Positions 19,082-30,816 are shown, counted from the first letter of the stretch. The stretch: DNA of 64,000 nucleotides from Ochrobactrum sp. RH2CCR150 (GCA_014138095.1 JACGXE010000008.1:124001-188000); one strand, 5' to 3'. Notes: generated from the letters alone by a model not told the origin. Numbers and translations are program-made.

Positions 19082-20460
19082 CAGCCGTGCCCTTCCTTGG
19101 TAAAGGCACCCGACACCATCTTCTTTGCATGCAGGAACGCGCTTGGTTCTCGGCTTCCGACAAAGCCACGCGGTTTCCAGACCATGACGACCACCATAGC
19201 GAGGCCGAAGATCAGCATGCGATAGAGTTCCGGCGTGAAGTCGGGACCGAAGATCACCTTCAGGAAGCCCATTTCACGCAGGATTTCCGTGCCGCCAATC
19301 ATGACGACCGCGGCGATGGCGATACCGACGAGAGATCCCATACCGCCAAGAACGACGATGGCGAGAATAACTGCGGACTCAAGGAACACGAAGGATTCCG
19401 GGCTCACGAAGCCCTGACGTGCGGCGAAGAAGGAGCCTGCAAAACCACCGAACATTGCGCCCGTGGCAAAAGCCGTGAGCTTGGTGGTCGTGGTGTTGAT
19501 GCCGAGCGAACGGCAGGCGATTTCGTCTTCACGCAGCGCTTCCCATGCACGGCCAACCGGCATGCGGCGCAGACGGATCGTAACCCACGCGGTCAGAAGC
19601 GCCAGCAGCAGAATGACGTAATAGAGGAAGAATTTGTAATGCGCCGGCGAGAAAGCAATTCCCATATGGGCGGCAAAACCATCCGGACCGGCCTTGAACG
19701 GCAGACCGAAGAAGGTTGCCTTGGCAATGCCCGAAATACCGAACGTACCCTTGGTGAGATCGGTCCAGTTGATGAGCACCAGACGGATGATTTCACCGAA
19801 AGCCAGCGTCACGATGGCAAGATAGTCACCGCGCAGACGCAAGACCGGGAAGCCCAGAATGACGCCCCATGTCGCGGCCAGAATACCAGCCATGGGAAGC
19901 AGCATCCAGAACGACAGGCCGAAATAGCTCGACAGGATCGCGTAGGAATAAGCACCGACAGCGTAGAAGGCCACATAGCCGAGATCGAGAAGACCGGCGA
20001 GACCGACAACGATGTTCAACCCCCAGGCCAGCATCACATAGATGAGGATCTGGACGCCGAAATTATCCACCCATTTGAGTGAACCCTGCCAGCCCAGAGC
20101 CATGACGATCAGGATCGGATAGGCAAAGAGGAAGGCAACGCCAAGCTTGGAAAAATGGGTACGGAAGAAAGACTGGCCTTCCGAGGCATCCACCATGCGC
20201 TTGCTCTTGGCGAGTTTGCGCGCCTCCAGCTGCGGCTGCAGGAACGCAACGAACAGGAAGCGCCCCACTGCCGCCAGCGCGACCATGACGGCCAATGCGC
20301 CCCAGCGCTGCACCAGCACCAGTTCATTGTTGATGTTCTGCTCGGTCTTGAAACCGATGATCAGAACGAAGAGACCCAGCGCCAGCAGACCGGCGATGAT
20401 ACCTTCACGAATGGCCCGGCCAAAAAGGGAATCCGGGCGTGAACTCGACTGTACAGCCAT
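19081..20460 (-). CDS. livM: Branched-chain amino acid ABC transporter permease LivM
   Basis: A 459-residue inner-membrane permease. The first 120 residues, with two predicted helices ([17 protein letters not shown] and [19 protein letters not shown]), are an extension common in alphaproteobacterial LivM. The core follows, with [28 protein letters not shown] (the LivM hallmark) and the coupling-helix region [20 protein letters not shown] that contacts the ATPases. It partners LivH. The gene starts two bases past livH and its stop overlaps the livG start. Confidence 0.96.
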   Translation of the reverse strand: MAVQSSSRPDSLFGRAIREGIIAGLLALGLFVLIIGFKTEQNINNELVLVQRWGALAVMVALAAVGRFLFVAFLQPQLEARKLAKSKRMVDASEGQSFFRTHFSKLGVAFLFAYPILIVMALGWQGSLKWVDNFGVQILIYVMLAWGLNIVVGLAGLLDLGYVAFYAVGAYSYAILSSYFGLSFWMLLPMAGILAATWGVILGFPVLRLRGDYLAIVTLAFGEIIRLVLINWTDLTKGTFGISGIAKATFFGLPFKAGPDGFAAHMGIAFSPAHYKFFLYYVILLLALLTAWVTIRLRRMPVGRAWEALREDEIACRSLGINTTTTKLTAFATGAMFGGFAGSFFAARQGFVSPESFVFLESAVILAIVVLGGMGSLVGIAIAAVVMIGGTEILREMGFLKVIFGPDFTPELYRMLIFGLAMVVVMVWKPRGFVGSREPSAFLHAKKMVSGAFTKEGHG

Positions 20461-20462
20461 GA

Positions 20463-21371
20463 TTACACCTTTTCGACTTCAGGACGGCCAAGAATACCCG
20501 ACGGCATGAAGATCAGCACGATCGCCAGGATCGAGAACGCCGCGACATCCTTGTAGTCGATCGAGAAATAAGCAGACCAGAGCGCTTCGATCAGACCGAT
20601 CAGCAGACCACCAACAACTGCGCCCGGAAGCGAGCCAATACCGCCCAGAACTGCAGCGGTGAACGCCTTGACGCCGGGGATGAACCCGTCGGCGAAGGAA
20701 ATCACACCGTAGAAGGACAGGTAGAGCGTACCGGCGACAGCTGCGAGCATGGCACCCATCACGAAGGTGAGCGAAATCACGCGGTCGACATTGATGCCGA
20801 GAAGCGCCGCCATCTTGCGGTCCTGCTCACAGGCACGCTGTGCACGACCGAGCGATGTGCGATTGACGATGTACCAGAAGATCGCCAGCAGCACGGCGGT
20901 TACCACAATGACGACGATCTGCTTGAGCGAAATCGTGACACTGGAACCGAACAGGCTGTACGAACCATTCAGGAGCTGCGGAACCGGCTTGTTGCGCGGA
21001 CCCTGCGTCACCTGGACGAAGTTGGACAGGACGATCGACATGCCGATTGCCGTGATCAGCGGTGCAAGGCGGAACGAACCGCGCAGCGGCCGATAAGCCA
21101 CGCGCTCGATCGTCCAGCTCCACAAGCCGGTCATGAGCATAGCAACCACCATCATCAGAAGCAGAAGCAGTGCAATCGGCAGTGCTCCAATGAAGGTTGT
21201 GATGATTAGAAAAACAATCAGCGCCATAAAGGCGCCGAGCATAAAAACATCGCCATGAGCAAAGTTGATCATGCCAATGATACCATAGACCATCGTGTAG
21301 CCGATGGCGATCAGGCCATAGATCGAACCGAGCGCGAGCCCGTTGATCACCTGCTGGAGGAAATATTCCAT
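20463..21371 (-). CDS. livH: Branched-chain amino acid ABC transporter permease LivH
   Basis: A 302-residue inner-membrane permease beginning [19 protein letters not shown], the standard LivH start, with [20 protein letters not shown] following. The coupling-helix segment [22 protein letters not shown] is intact. About eight hydrophobic helices are visible. ATG 21369-21371 is chosen because family members start there; an in-frame ATG 15 bases upstream is possible. This is the first gene of the five-gene liv operon (H, M, G, F, small membrane protein); 290 bases of non-coding DNA separate it from the hydroxyproline genes. Confidence 0.96.
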   Translation of the reverse strand: MEYFLQQVINGLALGSIYGLIAIGYTMVYGIIGMINFAHGDVFMLGAFMALIVFLIITTFIGALPIALLLLLMMVVAMLMTGLWSWTIERVAYRPLRGSFRLAPLITAIGMSIVLSNFVQVTQGPRNKPVPQLLNGSYSLFGSSVTISLKQIVVIVVTAVLLAIFWYIVNRTSLGRAQRACEQDRKMAALLGINVDRVISLTFVMGAMLAAVAGTLYLSFYGVISFADGFIPGVKAFTAAVLGGIGSLPGAVVGGLLIGLIEALWSAYFSIDYKDVAAFSILAIVLIFMPSGILGRPEVEKV

Positions 21372-21663
21372 CGAAAAGCCACCCATTTAACAAGCCGGAA
21401 TCTTATTGGCGCATCATTATTTCGTGCACCCTCATTTTTTTCCCGGTCGATTACACCTAACGGCTGCATCAAGGAATGCAAGCCCCTTTCGTCTTAAACA
21501 AAAGACTAATTGCTTCATCCTTCCGCAAACCAGTTATGTCCCCTACCAAACGCCCCTTTCGCGTCCTTTTCTACCGAAACGGACGCCTTATCCCATGTTT
21601 TCCCCGAAGCCTCAAAGGGCAAGAAATTGGGTGGCTGGCCGCTTTTGACCAACCGTACCCGTT

Positions 21664-22689
21664 TTATGCAACTGTGAAACCGTGAGCAAACGGATCCCGG
21701 TCATCGATGAATATCGTATTATAACCTGTCATGCGTGCCCAGCCCGCAATTGACGGGATAATTCCCGGCAGGACGGTATCCTGGCCCGTTGCAGGCCCTG
21801 TGACTTCCACTGCCCGCTCGACGCGACCATGGAACAGAGAACCGATGATGGATTCATGCACGAATTCATCGCCCGGCTTCAGCTTGCCCTTGGCGGTCAG
21901 CTGCGCCATGCGCGCCGAGGTGCCGGTGCCGCAAGGCGAACGGTCAATGGCCTTGTCGCCGTAGAAGACGGCGTTACGGGCATGGGCTTCCGGCTTGGTC
22001 GGCTTGCCGGTCCACAGGATATGCGTCAGACGGTTGATATCGGCCAGCAGCGGATGCTGGAACTTGTATTTCTCGTTGAGACGCTGACGCAGAACCGGGC
22101 TCCAGGCGATCAGCTGCAGGGCGCTGTAATCAGCCATATCGGTGTAATTGTCCTGCGGCTCGACAATGGCGTAGAAGTTACCGCCATAGGCCACATCGAC
22201 CTTGAGCGTGCCAAGATCGGGGCATTCCACTTCCATGCCTTCGGCATAGAGGAAAGCCGGAACATTGGTGAGACGCACACGCTCTACATACTGGCCGTTC
22301 TGCTCATACTCGATGGCGACCAGACCGGCTGGCGTATCGAGGTTGAGCTTGCCCGGCGTCTTTGGCGTGACAAGACCCTGCTCGATAGCCATGGTCACGG
22401 TGCCGATAGTGCCGTGACCGCACATGGGCAGGCAGCCAGAGGTTTCGATGAACAGCACCGCCACATCGCAGTCCGGGCGTGTTGGCGGATAGAGGATCGA
22501 TCCCGACATCATGTCGTGGCCGCGTGGTTCGAACATCAGGCCGGTGCGGATCCAGTCAAACTCGCGCAGAAAATGCGCGCGCTTTTCCATCATGGTCGAA
22601 CCTTCGAGGTTCGGGCCACCGCCCGCCACAAGGCGTACGGGGTTGCCGCATGTATGTCCGTCGACGCAGAAAAAGGAATGTCTTGCCAT
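21664..22689 (-). CDS. 4-hydroxyproline 2-epimerase (proline racemase family)
   Basis: The 341-residue protein belongs to the proline racemase superfamily. Both catalytic cysteines are present: Cys90 in LPMCGHGTIG and Cys253 in DRSPCGTGTSA, so it should be a racemase or epimerase, not the dehydratase class in which one is replaced by threonine. The nearby D-amino-acid dehydrogenase and GntR regulator point to trans-4-hydroxyproline catabolism, where it makes cis-4-hydroxy-D-proline. The Brucella relative PrpA has been described as a proline racemase and lymphocyte mitogen. It starts five bases after the dehydrogenase gene. Confidence 0.9.
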   Translation of the reverse strand: MARHSFFCVDGHTCGNPVRLVAGGGPNLEGSTMMEKRAHFLREFDWIRTGLMFEPRGHDMMSGSILYPPTRPDCDVAVLFIETSGCLPMCGHGTIGTVTMAIEQGLVTPKTPGKLNLDTPAGLVAIEYEQNGQYVERVRLTNVPAFLYAEGMEVECPDLGTLKVDVAYGGNFYAIVEPQDNYTDMADYSALQLIAWSPVLRQRLNEKYKFQHPLLADINRLTHILWTGKPTKPEAHARNAVFYGDKAIDRSPCGTGTSARMAQLTAKGKLKPGDEFVHESIIGSLFHGRVERAVEVTGPATGQDTVLPGIIPSIAGWARMTGYNTIFIDDRDPFAHGFTVA

Positions 22690-22694
22690 GATGG

Positions 22695-23942
22695 TCAGTT
22701 CCGAAAACGTTGAGGCTTGAATGGTTCGATGTCGATTGGAGGCTTTGCGCCGGTGATCAGATCGCGGATGAGGCGTCCGGTCGCTGCCGATTGTGTGAGG
22801 CCCAGATGGCCATGGCCGAAGCCGTAGAAAATATTTCCGCCCGACGAGGCGCGGCCAATGACAGGCACTGAGTCCGGAATGGAAGGACGATAGCCCATCC
22901 ACTCGCGTCCGCCTTCGGTTTTGAGACCCGGCAGGAAGCGGGACGCCTTGGTCAGCATGGCTTTGGAGCGCGCATAATTCGGTGGCAGATCGAGCCCACC
23001 GAACTCAACTGCACCGCCGACGCGCAATCCTGTCGCCATTGGCGTGACGACGAAACCGTGACTTGGGAAGGTGAGCTGTCGCTTCACGTCGAAAGCACCC
23101 ACCGGCAAAGTTGTGTTGTAGCCGCGTTCGGTATCGAGCGGCACCGCATCGCCGAATCCCTTGGCGAAATCGCGTGAAAACGCTCCGGTCATCACGATGA
23201 GGTTCTTCGCGCTGATTTCCGTGCCGTCTTCAAGACGCACGCGCGCGCCGCCTTCTGCCGGTTGCGCGTTCGTCACTTTCGCTTTCAGGAAGCGTGCGCC
23301 AAGGCGTTCCGCATAGGCCCAGACAGCCTGTCCGAACAATTTCGGGTCGCTGACATTTTTCCAGCCGGGCACGAAGGTTCCAGCCACGATGCGCGGGCTG
23401 AGGCCCGGCTGCAATTCAGCCAACCGCGCACCATGGACATGTTCATGCGCAATGCCAGCTTTCTCGCGAATGTCCCAGCTTGGCAGAGCAGCGTTCAGCT
23501 CGGCTTCGCTTTCATAGAGTTCCAGATTGCCGTTTTCCTGCAGACGGTCGCGCAGCTCGGCGCGGTCGATCAGCGCCAGCATTTCGCTTGCCGCAAGCCG
23601 CATGATATTGGCCTGCGTGACAGCGGTTTTCTCCAGCGCCTGAGCGCTGCTGGCGCGCCAGAACTGATAGAGCCACGGCACCATTTTCGGAAAATAGGAC
23701 GGGCGAATGGAGAAGGGTCCCAGCGGGTCCATTAGCCAGCCCGGCACCTTGCGCATGACGCCCTTGGAAGCCAGCGGCAGAATTTCGGAGAAAGCGAGCG
23801 CCGCAGCATTACCGGAACTCGTTTCCTCGCAGATGCCGGTACGGTCGATGACGAGCACATCGCGCCCGGCCTCGGTCAGAAGTGCAGCCGTCACAGAACC
23901 GACAATGCCGCCGCCAATGATAACAATATCCTGCTGTCCCAT
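22695..23942 (-). CDS. FAD-dependent D-amino-acid (probable D-hydroxyproline) dehydrogenase
   Basis: A 415-residue DadA-type flavoprotein. The dinucleotide-binding motif is IVIIGGGIVGSVTAALL at the N-terminus, and FYGFGHGHLGLTQSAATGRLI near the C-terminus completes the FAD fold. Such enzymes oxidise D-amino acids and pass electrons to the respiratory chain. The ATG at 23940-23942 begins MGQQDIVIIGGG; an upstream in-frame start would add 16 residues before the fold. As first gene of a two-gene operon with hydroxyproline epimerase, it most likely oxidises cis-4-hydroxy-D-proline, which is inference from context. Confidence 0.9.
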   Translation of the reverse strand: MGQQDIVIIGGGIVGSVTAALLTEAGRDVLVIDRTGICEETSSGNAAALAFSEILPLASKGVMRKVPGWLMDPLGPFSIRPSYFPKMVPWLYQFWRASSAQALEKTAVTQANIMRLAASEMLALIDRAELRDRLQENGNLELYESEAELNAALPSWDIREKAGIAHEHVHGARLAELQPGLSPRIVAGTFVPGWKNVSDPKLFGQAVWAYAERLGARFLKAKVTNAQPAEGGARVRLEDGTEISAKNLIVMTGAFSRDFAKGFGDAVPLDTERGYNTTLPVGAFDVKRQLTFPSHGFVVTPMATGLRVGGAVEFGGLDLPPNYARSKAMLTKASRFLPGLKTEGGREWMGYRPSIPDSVPVIGRASSGGNIFYGFGHGHLGLTQSAATGRLIRDLITGAKPPIDIEPFKPQRFRN

Positions 23943-24227
23943 TTTTTGTTGCTTGTTGGGATCAGATTTCATTCTTGTGCGGCTCCCCACCGATGCTTAT
24001 TGAGGCGTCATCACGGATGGAGCCCCTTGCCTTTGTCAATACCGGTGAACCGGTGCCCGAACTTCGTACGCGCAATCGATGCCTGTCTGGCACAATGCGG
24101 GTTCGAAATCAGAGCGACTTTGAAATCGGAGCGCCAACCCGTCTAACAAAATTTTGGAATAACACTATGCCGAAACCCGGTTAAAGCAAGCGTGGGGCCG
24201 GCACGGCTGCATCCTTGGTCCATATTG

Positions 24228-24244
24228 ATATATCAGAGATATAT
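24228..24244. promoter_or_regulatory. Candidate GntR operator
   Basis: ATATATC-AGA-GATATAT is a perfect inverted repeat in the divergent space between the dehydrogenase-epimerase operon and the GntR gene, 50 bases before the GntR start. Size, symmetry and position suit an operator for a FadR-type dimer; the binding is inferred. Confidence 0.6.
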
Positions 24245-24293
24245 TTGTAGGATTGTTTCCTGTCAATTGCCATCATGGAGGACACTGGACGAC

Positions 24294-24989
24294 ATGACAC
24301 AGACGAGCCTCCGCGAACGGTCGATGAAAGCTGCTACCGGCAAACTCGCAACAGTCATTGATGGGCTGGGCGGCGAAAGCCTTGCCGAGCAAGCCTATCG
24401 CACGCTGGAACGCATGATCGTAACGCTTGAGCTTGAGCCGGGAGCCGTAGTCAACGAACGCACGCTCATCGACCTGACCGGTATGGGCCGTACGCCGCTG
24501 CGGGAAGCCATTCAGCGGCTTGCCTGGGAAGGACTGATGGAAGTCCGCCCCCGTTCCGGCATTGCAATCGCGCCGATTGACCCGAAGGATTTCGCCAAGG
24601 TGCTGGACGCTCGCGAAGGTGTTGAACGTGTACTGGCGCGCGATGCCGCCCGCTTCGGCAGTCCGCGTGACTATCAGCGGCTGGAAGCGGCAGCGGCAGC
24701 CATGCGGCAGGCTATCCCGGATGAGGATGTGCAGTCATTTCTCGATGCCGACAAGGCTTTTGACATTGTGCTCGGCTCTGCCGCCAACAATCCCTATGCA
24801 ACCCGTCTGGCCGCCCCACTTCAGACCCATAGCCGTCGGTTCTGGTTTCGCTTGCGCCCATCCGCCAGCATCACCGGTTCCGCTACTGCCCATGCCGCGC
24901 TGATCGAAGCCATCGTTTCGCGTGAGCCGGAGCGCGCCAGCAATACCGCAAGCGAACTGATGGAATATCTGCGCACGCTCGCACCTTGA
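24294..24989 (+). CDS. GntR-family (FCD domain) transcriptional regulator
   Basis: The 231-residue protein has a GntR winged helix at residues 23-90 (LAEQAYRTLERMIVTLELEPGAVV and LTGMGRTPLREAIQRLAWEGL) and an all-helical FCD ligand domain after it (DAREGVERVLARDAARFG; metal-ligand-type histidine in THSRRFWF; HAALIEAIVSREPERASN). FCD regulators sense small organic acids. ATG 24294 is chosen; an earlier in-frame start would add 34 residues without family likeness. It is divergent from the hydroxyproline genes and probably controls them through the palindrome at 24228-24244. Confidence 0.9.
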   Translation: MTQTSLRERSMKAATGKLATVIDGLGGESLAEQAYRTLERMIVTLELEPGAVVNERTLIDLTGMGRTPLREAIQRLAWEGLMEVRPRSGIAIAPIDPKDFAKVLDAREGVERVLARDAARFGSPRDYQRLEAAAAAMRQAIPDEDVQSFLDADKAFDIVLGSAANNPYATRLAAPLQTHSRRFWFRLRPSASITGSATAHAALIEAIVSREPERASNTASELMEYLRTLAP

Positions 24990-24998
24990 CGGCATCTG

Positions 24999-25214
24999 CT
25001 AGCGCATACGCGAACTTCTCCGTGAGCGTTTCGTCGTTCTCACACCGAACGAGGCCGATGCGCTGGTATCGAAAACCATGCCGTCATCCGTATTCACATC
25101 GTTGAGCGCCCGCGCATAGGAATGCCGGGTGCCATGGCGCATATCCTTCGCCTGTACCGAAACGATGGAAAGAATAGCCATGAGGGCCACCATAGTCTGA
25201 GACGAATAACGCAT
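24999..25214 (-). CDS. Small putative secreted protein
   Basis: A 71-residue protein with a plausible signal peptide (MRYSSQTMVALMAILSIVSVQA, cleavage after QA would leave about 49 residues). The mature part is polar and ends in a very basic stretch (TTKRSRRSSRMR). I recognise no family. The ATG at 25212-25214 has GGGAG about 13 bases upstream, a little far. It lies between the GntR gene, which it meets tail to tail, and the MarR terminator. Arginine-rich tails can be chance products of GC-rich DNA, so the call is moderate. Confidence 0.5.
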   Translation of the reverse strand: MRYSSQTMVALMAILSIVSVQAKDMRHGTRHSYARALNDVNTDDGMVFDTSASASFGVRTTKRSRRSSRMR

Positions 25215-25444
25215 TTCCGACGCTCCCGTCAGGCAAAGCGCCACGGCATCGGTTCGATCCGTTGAAAGGCGCCTTCTGTGTTGGCTTGAACGCTCACCCT
25301 TTTTGAAAGCCGTCTCGCGCCTTTCTGGGCATGCGTTCCGTCCGCAAAATTGTGGGACCAATGAACGATGAACTGGCGACCGAAAGATGGCACAAGCCGA
25401 CCGGCTTCGGGGCGCAGCTTCACAAGGCCGTGATCAAAACAAAA

Positions 25445-25466
25445 AGCCGGAGCGAAGGCTCCGGCT
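25445..25466 (-). terminator. MarR gene terminator
   Basis: AGCCGGAGC and GCTCCGGCT pair perfectly around a GAAG loop; on the minus strand TTTTTGTTTTG follows. It lies 28 bases after the MarR stop codon. Confidence 0.9.
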
Positions 25467-25493
25467 CGTCCGCGTGGGAAGGTGTCTTGTTTC

Positions 25494-25931
25494 TTAGTGC
25501 GTCTTGTTCATCGATGCCGACATTTTGCGAAGCACGTTCAGTGCAACGTTCAATTCTTCATCGGTAACGCCTTCAAGCAGGTCCTCGCGCACATCACCGG
25601 CAAGTTTCTCAACCTGCTCCGCCAGAACCTTGCCCTCTTCTGTCATCACCACCCGCTTGGCGCGGCGATCACCCTCGACCGTCTGGCGCTCGATGAATGA
25701 CTGACGCTCTAGGCCATCGAGAAGGCGAACCATGGTCGCATTTTCGATTTCCAACGTTTCCGCCAGTTCCTTCTGATAAAGACCTTCCTGTTCAATCAGT
25801 GCCAGCAGCGTGCGTGCGCGAGCCAGTGTCAGGCCCCGCTCCTTTACCCTGGCGTCAAAAACGGTGCGAAGCTTGCGGTTCACCTTCGCCATGGCATCAA
25901 TCATTTCTGCTCTGAGATCTGTCGTGCTCAT
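25494..25931 (-). CDS. MarR-family transcriptional regulator
   Basis: A 145-residue MarR protein: ARTLLALIEQEGLYQKELAETLEIENATMVRLLDGLERQ forms the winged helix, and VEGDRRAKRVVMTEEGKVLAEQ is the wing with the conserved D-R-R pattern. Flanking helices at both ends form the dimer interface. It is of the SlyA/MarR size. The ATG at 25929-25931 is preceded by the palindrome at 25949-25960, so the protein probably controls its own gene. No transporter or enzyme gene is adjacent that would identify its ligand or target. Confidence 0.92.
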   Translation of the reverse strand: MSTTDLRAEMIDAMAKVNRKLRTVFDARVKERGLTLARARTLLALIEQEGLYQKELAETLEIENATMVRLLDGLERQSFIERQTVEGDRRAKRVVMTEEGKVLAEQVEKLAGDVREDLLEGVTDEELNVALNVLRKMSASMNKTH

Positions 25932-25948
25932 ATCCGATGCCTTATATA

Positions 25949-25960
25949 TTAGTAAACTAA
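25949..25960. promoter_or_regulatory. Candidate MarR operator
   Basis: TTAGT-AA-ACTAA is a short inverted repeat 18 bases upstream of the MarR start. Such TTAG/CTAA elements are typical of MarR-family sites; autoregulation is inferred. Confidence 0.55.
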
Positions 25961-26161
25961 CGATTGTGTTTCTGGATAAATGGCCCACGGTTCATTTTCA
26001 ATGGCCACACGCGAAAGTCACGCAAGCGTGAAGTTTTTCCCTCTGTGGAGGGAGTAAAACCAAATAAGTTGTGCCTGAAGCCTGGATTTAAGAACCGAAG
26101 TAACTTGAAAAATGAATAATCGATAAAAAGAAAAATATGTGCTGCAAATGACATCAAAAAG

Positions 26162-26185
26162 AAAAGCGGACCAAAGTCCGCTTTT
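26162..26185 (-). terminator. ATP synthase operon terminator
   Basis: AAAAGCGGAC and GTCCGCTTTT form a perfect 10-bp stem around CAAA, followed by TTTC/T-rich sequence on the minus strand. It lies 28 bases beyond the atpC stop codon and closes the atpHAGDC operon. Confidence 0.9.
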
Positions 26186-26213
26186 CGGGAAAATCTGTGA
26201 ATTTCTTAACCGG

Positions 26214-26621
26214 TCAGCCCGGTATAACCGCTCCCTGCAGCGTCATCAGCTGATGCAGGAAGATTTCGGCCTTGGTGCGATGCTCCGGCGAAGTCGCATC
26301 ATCGAGCGCCTTGCGGGCTTCATCGATGCGGCGCGTGATGTCCGACGGCTCAATGGCGTCGACATGCGTTGCGGATTCGGCCAGTACGGTGCAGCTCTGC
26401 GGGGTAATATCGGCAAAACCGCCGAAAACCACATAAGAGTCAGACTTGCCGTCGGCAAGCTTCACCGAAACGACTCCCGGCATGATCGTCGACATCAGCG
26501 GCGAATGACCGGCGAGAGCCGTCAGATAGCCTTCGCTACCCGGAATGACGACTTCCGTCACCTGCGCGGAAAGCAGGAGGCGTTCAGGCGACACGAGTTC
26601 GAATTGGAAAGCTTGAGCCAT
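26214..26621 (-). CDS. atpC: F1 ATP synthase epsilon subunit
   Basis: A 135-residue epsilon chain of the F1 central stalk. The N-terminal beta-sandwich begins FQFELVSPERLLLSAQVTEVVIPGSEG and contains the family motif GHSPLMSTIMPGVV; the two-helix C-terminal part that can brake ATP hydrolysis follows (IDEARKALDDA). ATG 26619-26621 is the family start; a start three codons upstream is possible. It is the last gene of the operon, separated from atpD by about 125 bases that contain a repeat element. Confidence 0.97.
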   Translation of the reverse strand: MAQAFQFELVSPERLLLSAQVTEVVIPGSEGYLTALAGHSPLMSTIMPGVVSVKLADGKSDSYVVFGGFADITPQSCTVLAESATHVDAIEPSDITRRIDEARKALDDATSPEHRTKAEIFLHQLMTLQGAVIPG

Positions 26622-26638
26622 GGTTCTCACTTAAATCT

Positions 26639-26694
26639 CAAGAGCGCGATCTCGAAACTGGAAACCGGTTTTCGGAAGGATCGTGCTCAAACAA
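26639..26694. repeat. Palindromic repeat between atpD and atpC
   Basis: GAGCGCGATC and GATCGTGCTC are near-perfect inverted arms around a core with AAACCGGTTTTCGGA. This matches the rhizobial intergenic repeat of the GAGCATGATC...CCGGTTTTCGG type as I remember it. It lies within the transcribed operon and should fold in the mRNA between atpD and atpC. Confidence 0.7.
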
Positions 26695-26745
26695 ATGAAG
26701 AGGTCGTCTCGGTGGGCCTCGCGGCCCACCGGGAAACTCAATTCA

Positions 26746-28323
<1,578 letters not shown>

Positions 28324-28336
28324 TTACCTTCCGTTA

Positions 28337-28378
28337 GCATGGTCCCGAAAAGTTGCAGACTTCCCGGATAGACCGTGC
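28337..28378. repeat. Palindromic repeat between atpG and atpD
   Basis: GCATGGTC and GACCGTGC form inverted arms around CCGAAAAGTTGCAGACTTCC. It looks like a diverged member of the same rhizobial repeat class that occupies the next gap at 26639-26694. It begins 19 bases upstream of the atpD start codon, so it lies close to the atpD ribosome-binding site. Confidence 0.65.
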
Positions 28379-28386
28379 GGTAAACC

Positions 28387-29265
28387 CTAGAGCGCTTCCG
28401 CGCCCGAAATGATTTCGATCAGTTCCTTGGTGATCTGAGCCTGACGCTGACGGTTATACGTGATCGACAACTTGTTGATCATGTCACCGGCATTACGCGT
28501 CGCATTGTCCATCGCGCTCATCTTCGCGCCCATTTCGCCCGCCACATTTTCCAAGAGAGCGCGGAAAATCTGGACCGAAATATTGCGCGGGATCAGCGTG
28601 CTCAGGATCGCCGCAGGATCAGGTTCGTACTCATAAATCGCATCGCCTGCAGTGTCCGCCTGCGCAACATCGCCAGCCGAAGCCGGAATGATCTGCTGTG
28701 CAGTTGGGATCTGTGCAATCACCGACTTGAATTCGGAATAGAACAGGGTGCAGACATCAAATGCGCCTTGTTCAAACAGCTCGATCACCTTGTGGCCGAT
28801 CTGGTCGGCATGCACAAAAGCGAGCTGCTTGACTTCGCGCAAATTGACGTGGTCGATGATCAGAGAGGCAAACTCGCGACGCAGAATATCTGCACCCTTC
28901 TTGCCGACAGTGATGATCTTGACCGTCTTGCCTTCAGCGAGGAGCTTGCGGGTATGATCGCGCGCCAGGCGTGCGATCTGCGAGTTGAAACCGCCGCAAA
29001 GGCCACGTTCTGCAGTGCAGACGACGAGCAGATGCACGTCGTCCTTACCCGTACCGGCCATCAATGCCGGTGCATCTTCGCCGCTGACATTCTGCGCGAT
29101 ATTCGCGAGAACGGCGCCCATGCGCTGCGAGTAAGGCCGTGCGGCCTCCGCAGCTTCCTGGGCACGGCGCAGCTTCGCCGCGGCGACCATCTGCATCGCC
29201 TTGGTGATTTTCTGCGTCGCCTTGACCGAGGCGATACGGTTTCTCAGATCCTTTAGTGAAGGCAT
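28387..29265 (-). CDS. atpG: F1 ATP synthase gamma subunit
   Basis: The rotating central shaft, 292 residues. The N-terminal helix [36 protein letters not shown] (residues 1-36) and the C-terminal helix ending [22 protein letters not shown] form the coiled coil; the middle is a Rossmann-like fold with the family motif [16 protein letters not shown]. The length is normal. It starts 21 bases after the atpA stop codon. Confidence 0.97.
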   Translation of the reverse strand: MPSLKDLRNRIASVKATQKITKAMQMVAAAKLRRAQEAAEAARPYSQRMGAVLANIAQNVSGEDAPALMAGTGKDDVHLLVVCTAERGLCGGFNSQIARLARDHTRKLLAEGKTVKIITVGKKGADILRREFASLIIDHVNLREVKQLAFVHADQIGHKVIELFEQGAFDVCTLFYSEFKSVIAQIPTAQQIIPASAGDVAQADTAGDAIYEYEPDPAAILSTLIPRNISVQIFRALLENVAGEMGAKMSAMDNATRNAGDMINKLSITYNRQRQAQITKELIEIISGAEAL

Positions 29266-29286
29266 CCGTTCATCCCGTCACAAAAT

Positions 29287-30816
29287 TCAAGCGAAAGACT
29301 TGGCGAACGCGTCGACCGCTGCCTTGAGCTTTGCTTTGATGTCGTCGGTGAGCGCCTTCTGATCGCGGATCGCATCCAGCACATCCTTGTGCTCGGTGCG
29401 CAGCGAAGAAAGAAGACCTGCTTCGAACTTGCCAACCTGGTTGACGGCGATCTTGTCGAGATAGCCATTCACGCCGGCGAAAATCACGGCAACCTGTTCT
29501 TCCGTCTTGAGCGGCGAGAACTGTGGCTGCTTGAGAAGCTCGGTCAGACGTGCGCCACGGTTCAGCAAACGCTGGGTCGAGGCATCGAGATCCGAACCGA
29601 ACTGTGCGAAGGCGGCCATTTCACGATACTGGGCGAGCTCGCCCTTGATCGAACCGGCAACCTGCTTCATGGCCTTGACCTGAGCCGAAGAACCAACGCG
29701 CGAAACCGACAGACCGACGTTAACAGCCGGACGGATACCCTGATAGAACAGGTTGGTTTCGAGGAAGATCTGGCCGTCGGTGATCGAGATCACGTTGGTC
29801 GGAATGAAGGCCGAAACGTCGTTGCCCTGCGTTTCGATGACCGGCAGAGCCGTCAGCGAGCCAGCGCCGTTTTCGTCGTTGAGCTTTGCAGCGCGTTCGA
29901 GAAGACGGGAGTGCAGATAGAAAACGTCGCCCGGATAAGCTTCACGGCCCGGAGGACGACGAAGCAGAAGGGACATCTGACGGTAAGCAACAGCCTGCTT
30001 GGACAGATCGTCGTAACCAATGAGAGCGTGCTGACCGTTGTCACGGAAGTATTCGCCCATTGCGCAACCTGCGAACGGAGCGAGGTACTGCATCGGAGCC
30101 GGATCGGAAGCGGTAGCAGCGATAACGATCGAATATTCGAGAGCGCCGCGTTCTTCGAGAACCTTAACGAACTGAGCAACAGTCGAACGCTTCTGGCCGA
30201 TAGCAACGTAAACGCAATAAAGCTTTTCGCTGTCCGGGCCGTTGTCGTGGATCGGCTTCTGGTTCAGGAAGGTGTCGAGAATGATGGCGGTCTTGCCGGT
30301 CTGACGGTCACCGATGACCAGCTCGCGCTGACCACGACCAACCGGGATCAGAGCGTCAACAGCCTTGAGGCCGGTCGACATTGGCTCATGAACCGACTTG
30401 CGCGGGATGATGCCCGGTGCCTTCACGTCGACGCGGCGACGCTCGGTAGCAACGATTGGGCCCTTGCCGTCGATCGGGTTGCCGAGAGCGTCAACGACGC
30501 GGCCCAGCAGGCCCGGACCAACTGGCACGTCAACGATGGCGCCGGTACGCTTAACGACGTCGCCTTCCTTGATGTCACGGTCGGCACCGAAGATAACGAC
30601 ACCAACGTTGTCGTTTTCAAGGTTGAGCGCCATGCCGCGAATGCCGCCGGGGAATTCGACCATTTCACCAGCCTGAACATTGTCCAGACCATAGACGCGA
30701 GCAATACCGTCGCCGACGGACAGAACCTGACCGACCTCGGAGACCTCAGCCTCCTTGCCGAAGTTCTTGATTTGCTCTTTCAGGATAGCGGAAATTTCCG
30801 CAGCGCGGATGTCCAT
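29287..30816 (-). CDS. atpA: F1 ATP synthase alpha subunit
   Basis: The non-catalytic nucleotide-binding chain, 509 residues, normal length. It begins [20 protein letters not shown]. The nucleotide loop is GDRQTGKTA, and the family signature [17 protein letters not shown] (about residues 363-379) is present. Together with beta it forms the hexamer that surrounds the gamma shaft. The start codon overlaps the atpH stop codon by one base (TGATG arrangement at 30816), so translation is coupled. Confidence 0.98.
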   Translation of the reverse strand: MDIRAAEISAILKEQIKNFGKEAEVSEVGQVLSVGDGIARVYGLDNVQAGEMVEFPGGIRGMALNLENDNVGVVIFGADRDIKEGDVVKRTGAIVDVPVGPGLLGRVVDALGNPIDGKGPIVATERRRVDVKAPGIIPRKSVHEPMSTGLKAVDALIPVGRGQRELVIGDRQTGKTAIILDTFLNQKPIHDNGPDSEKLYCVYVAIGQKRSTVAQFVKVLEERGALEYSIVIAATASDPAPMQYLAPFAGCAMGEYFRDNGQHALIGYDDLSKQAVAYRQMSLLLRRPPGREAYPGDVFYLHSRLLERAAKLNDENGAGSLTALPVIETQGNDVSAFIPTNVISITDGQIFLETNLFYQGIRPAVNVGLSVSRVGSSAQVKAMKQVAGSIKGELAQYREMAAFAQFGSDLDASTQRLLNRGARLTELLKQPQFSPLKTEEQVAVIFAGVNGYLDKIAVNQVGKFEAGLLSSLRTEHKDVLDAIRDQKALTDDIKAKLKAAVDAFAKSFA

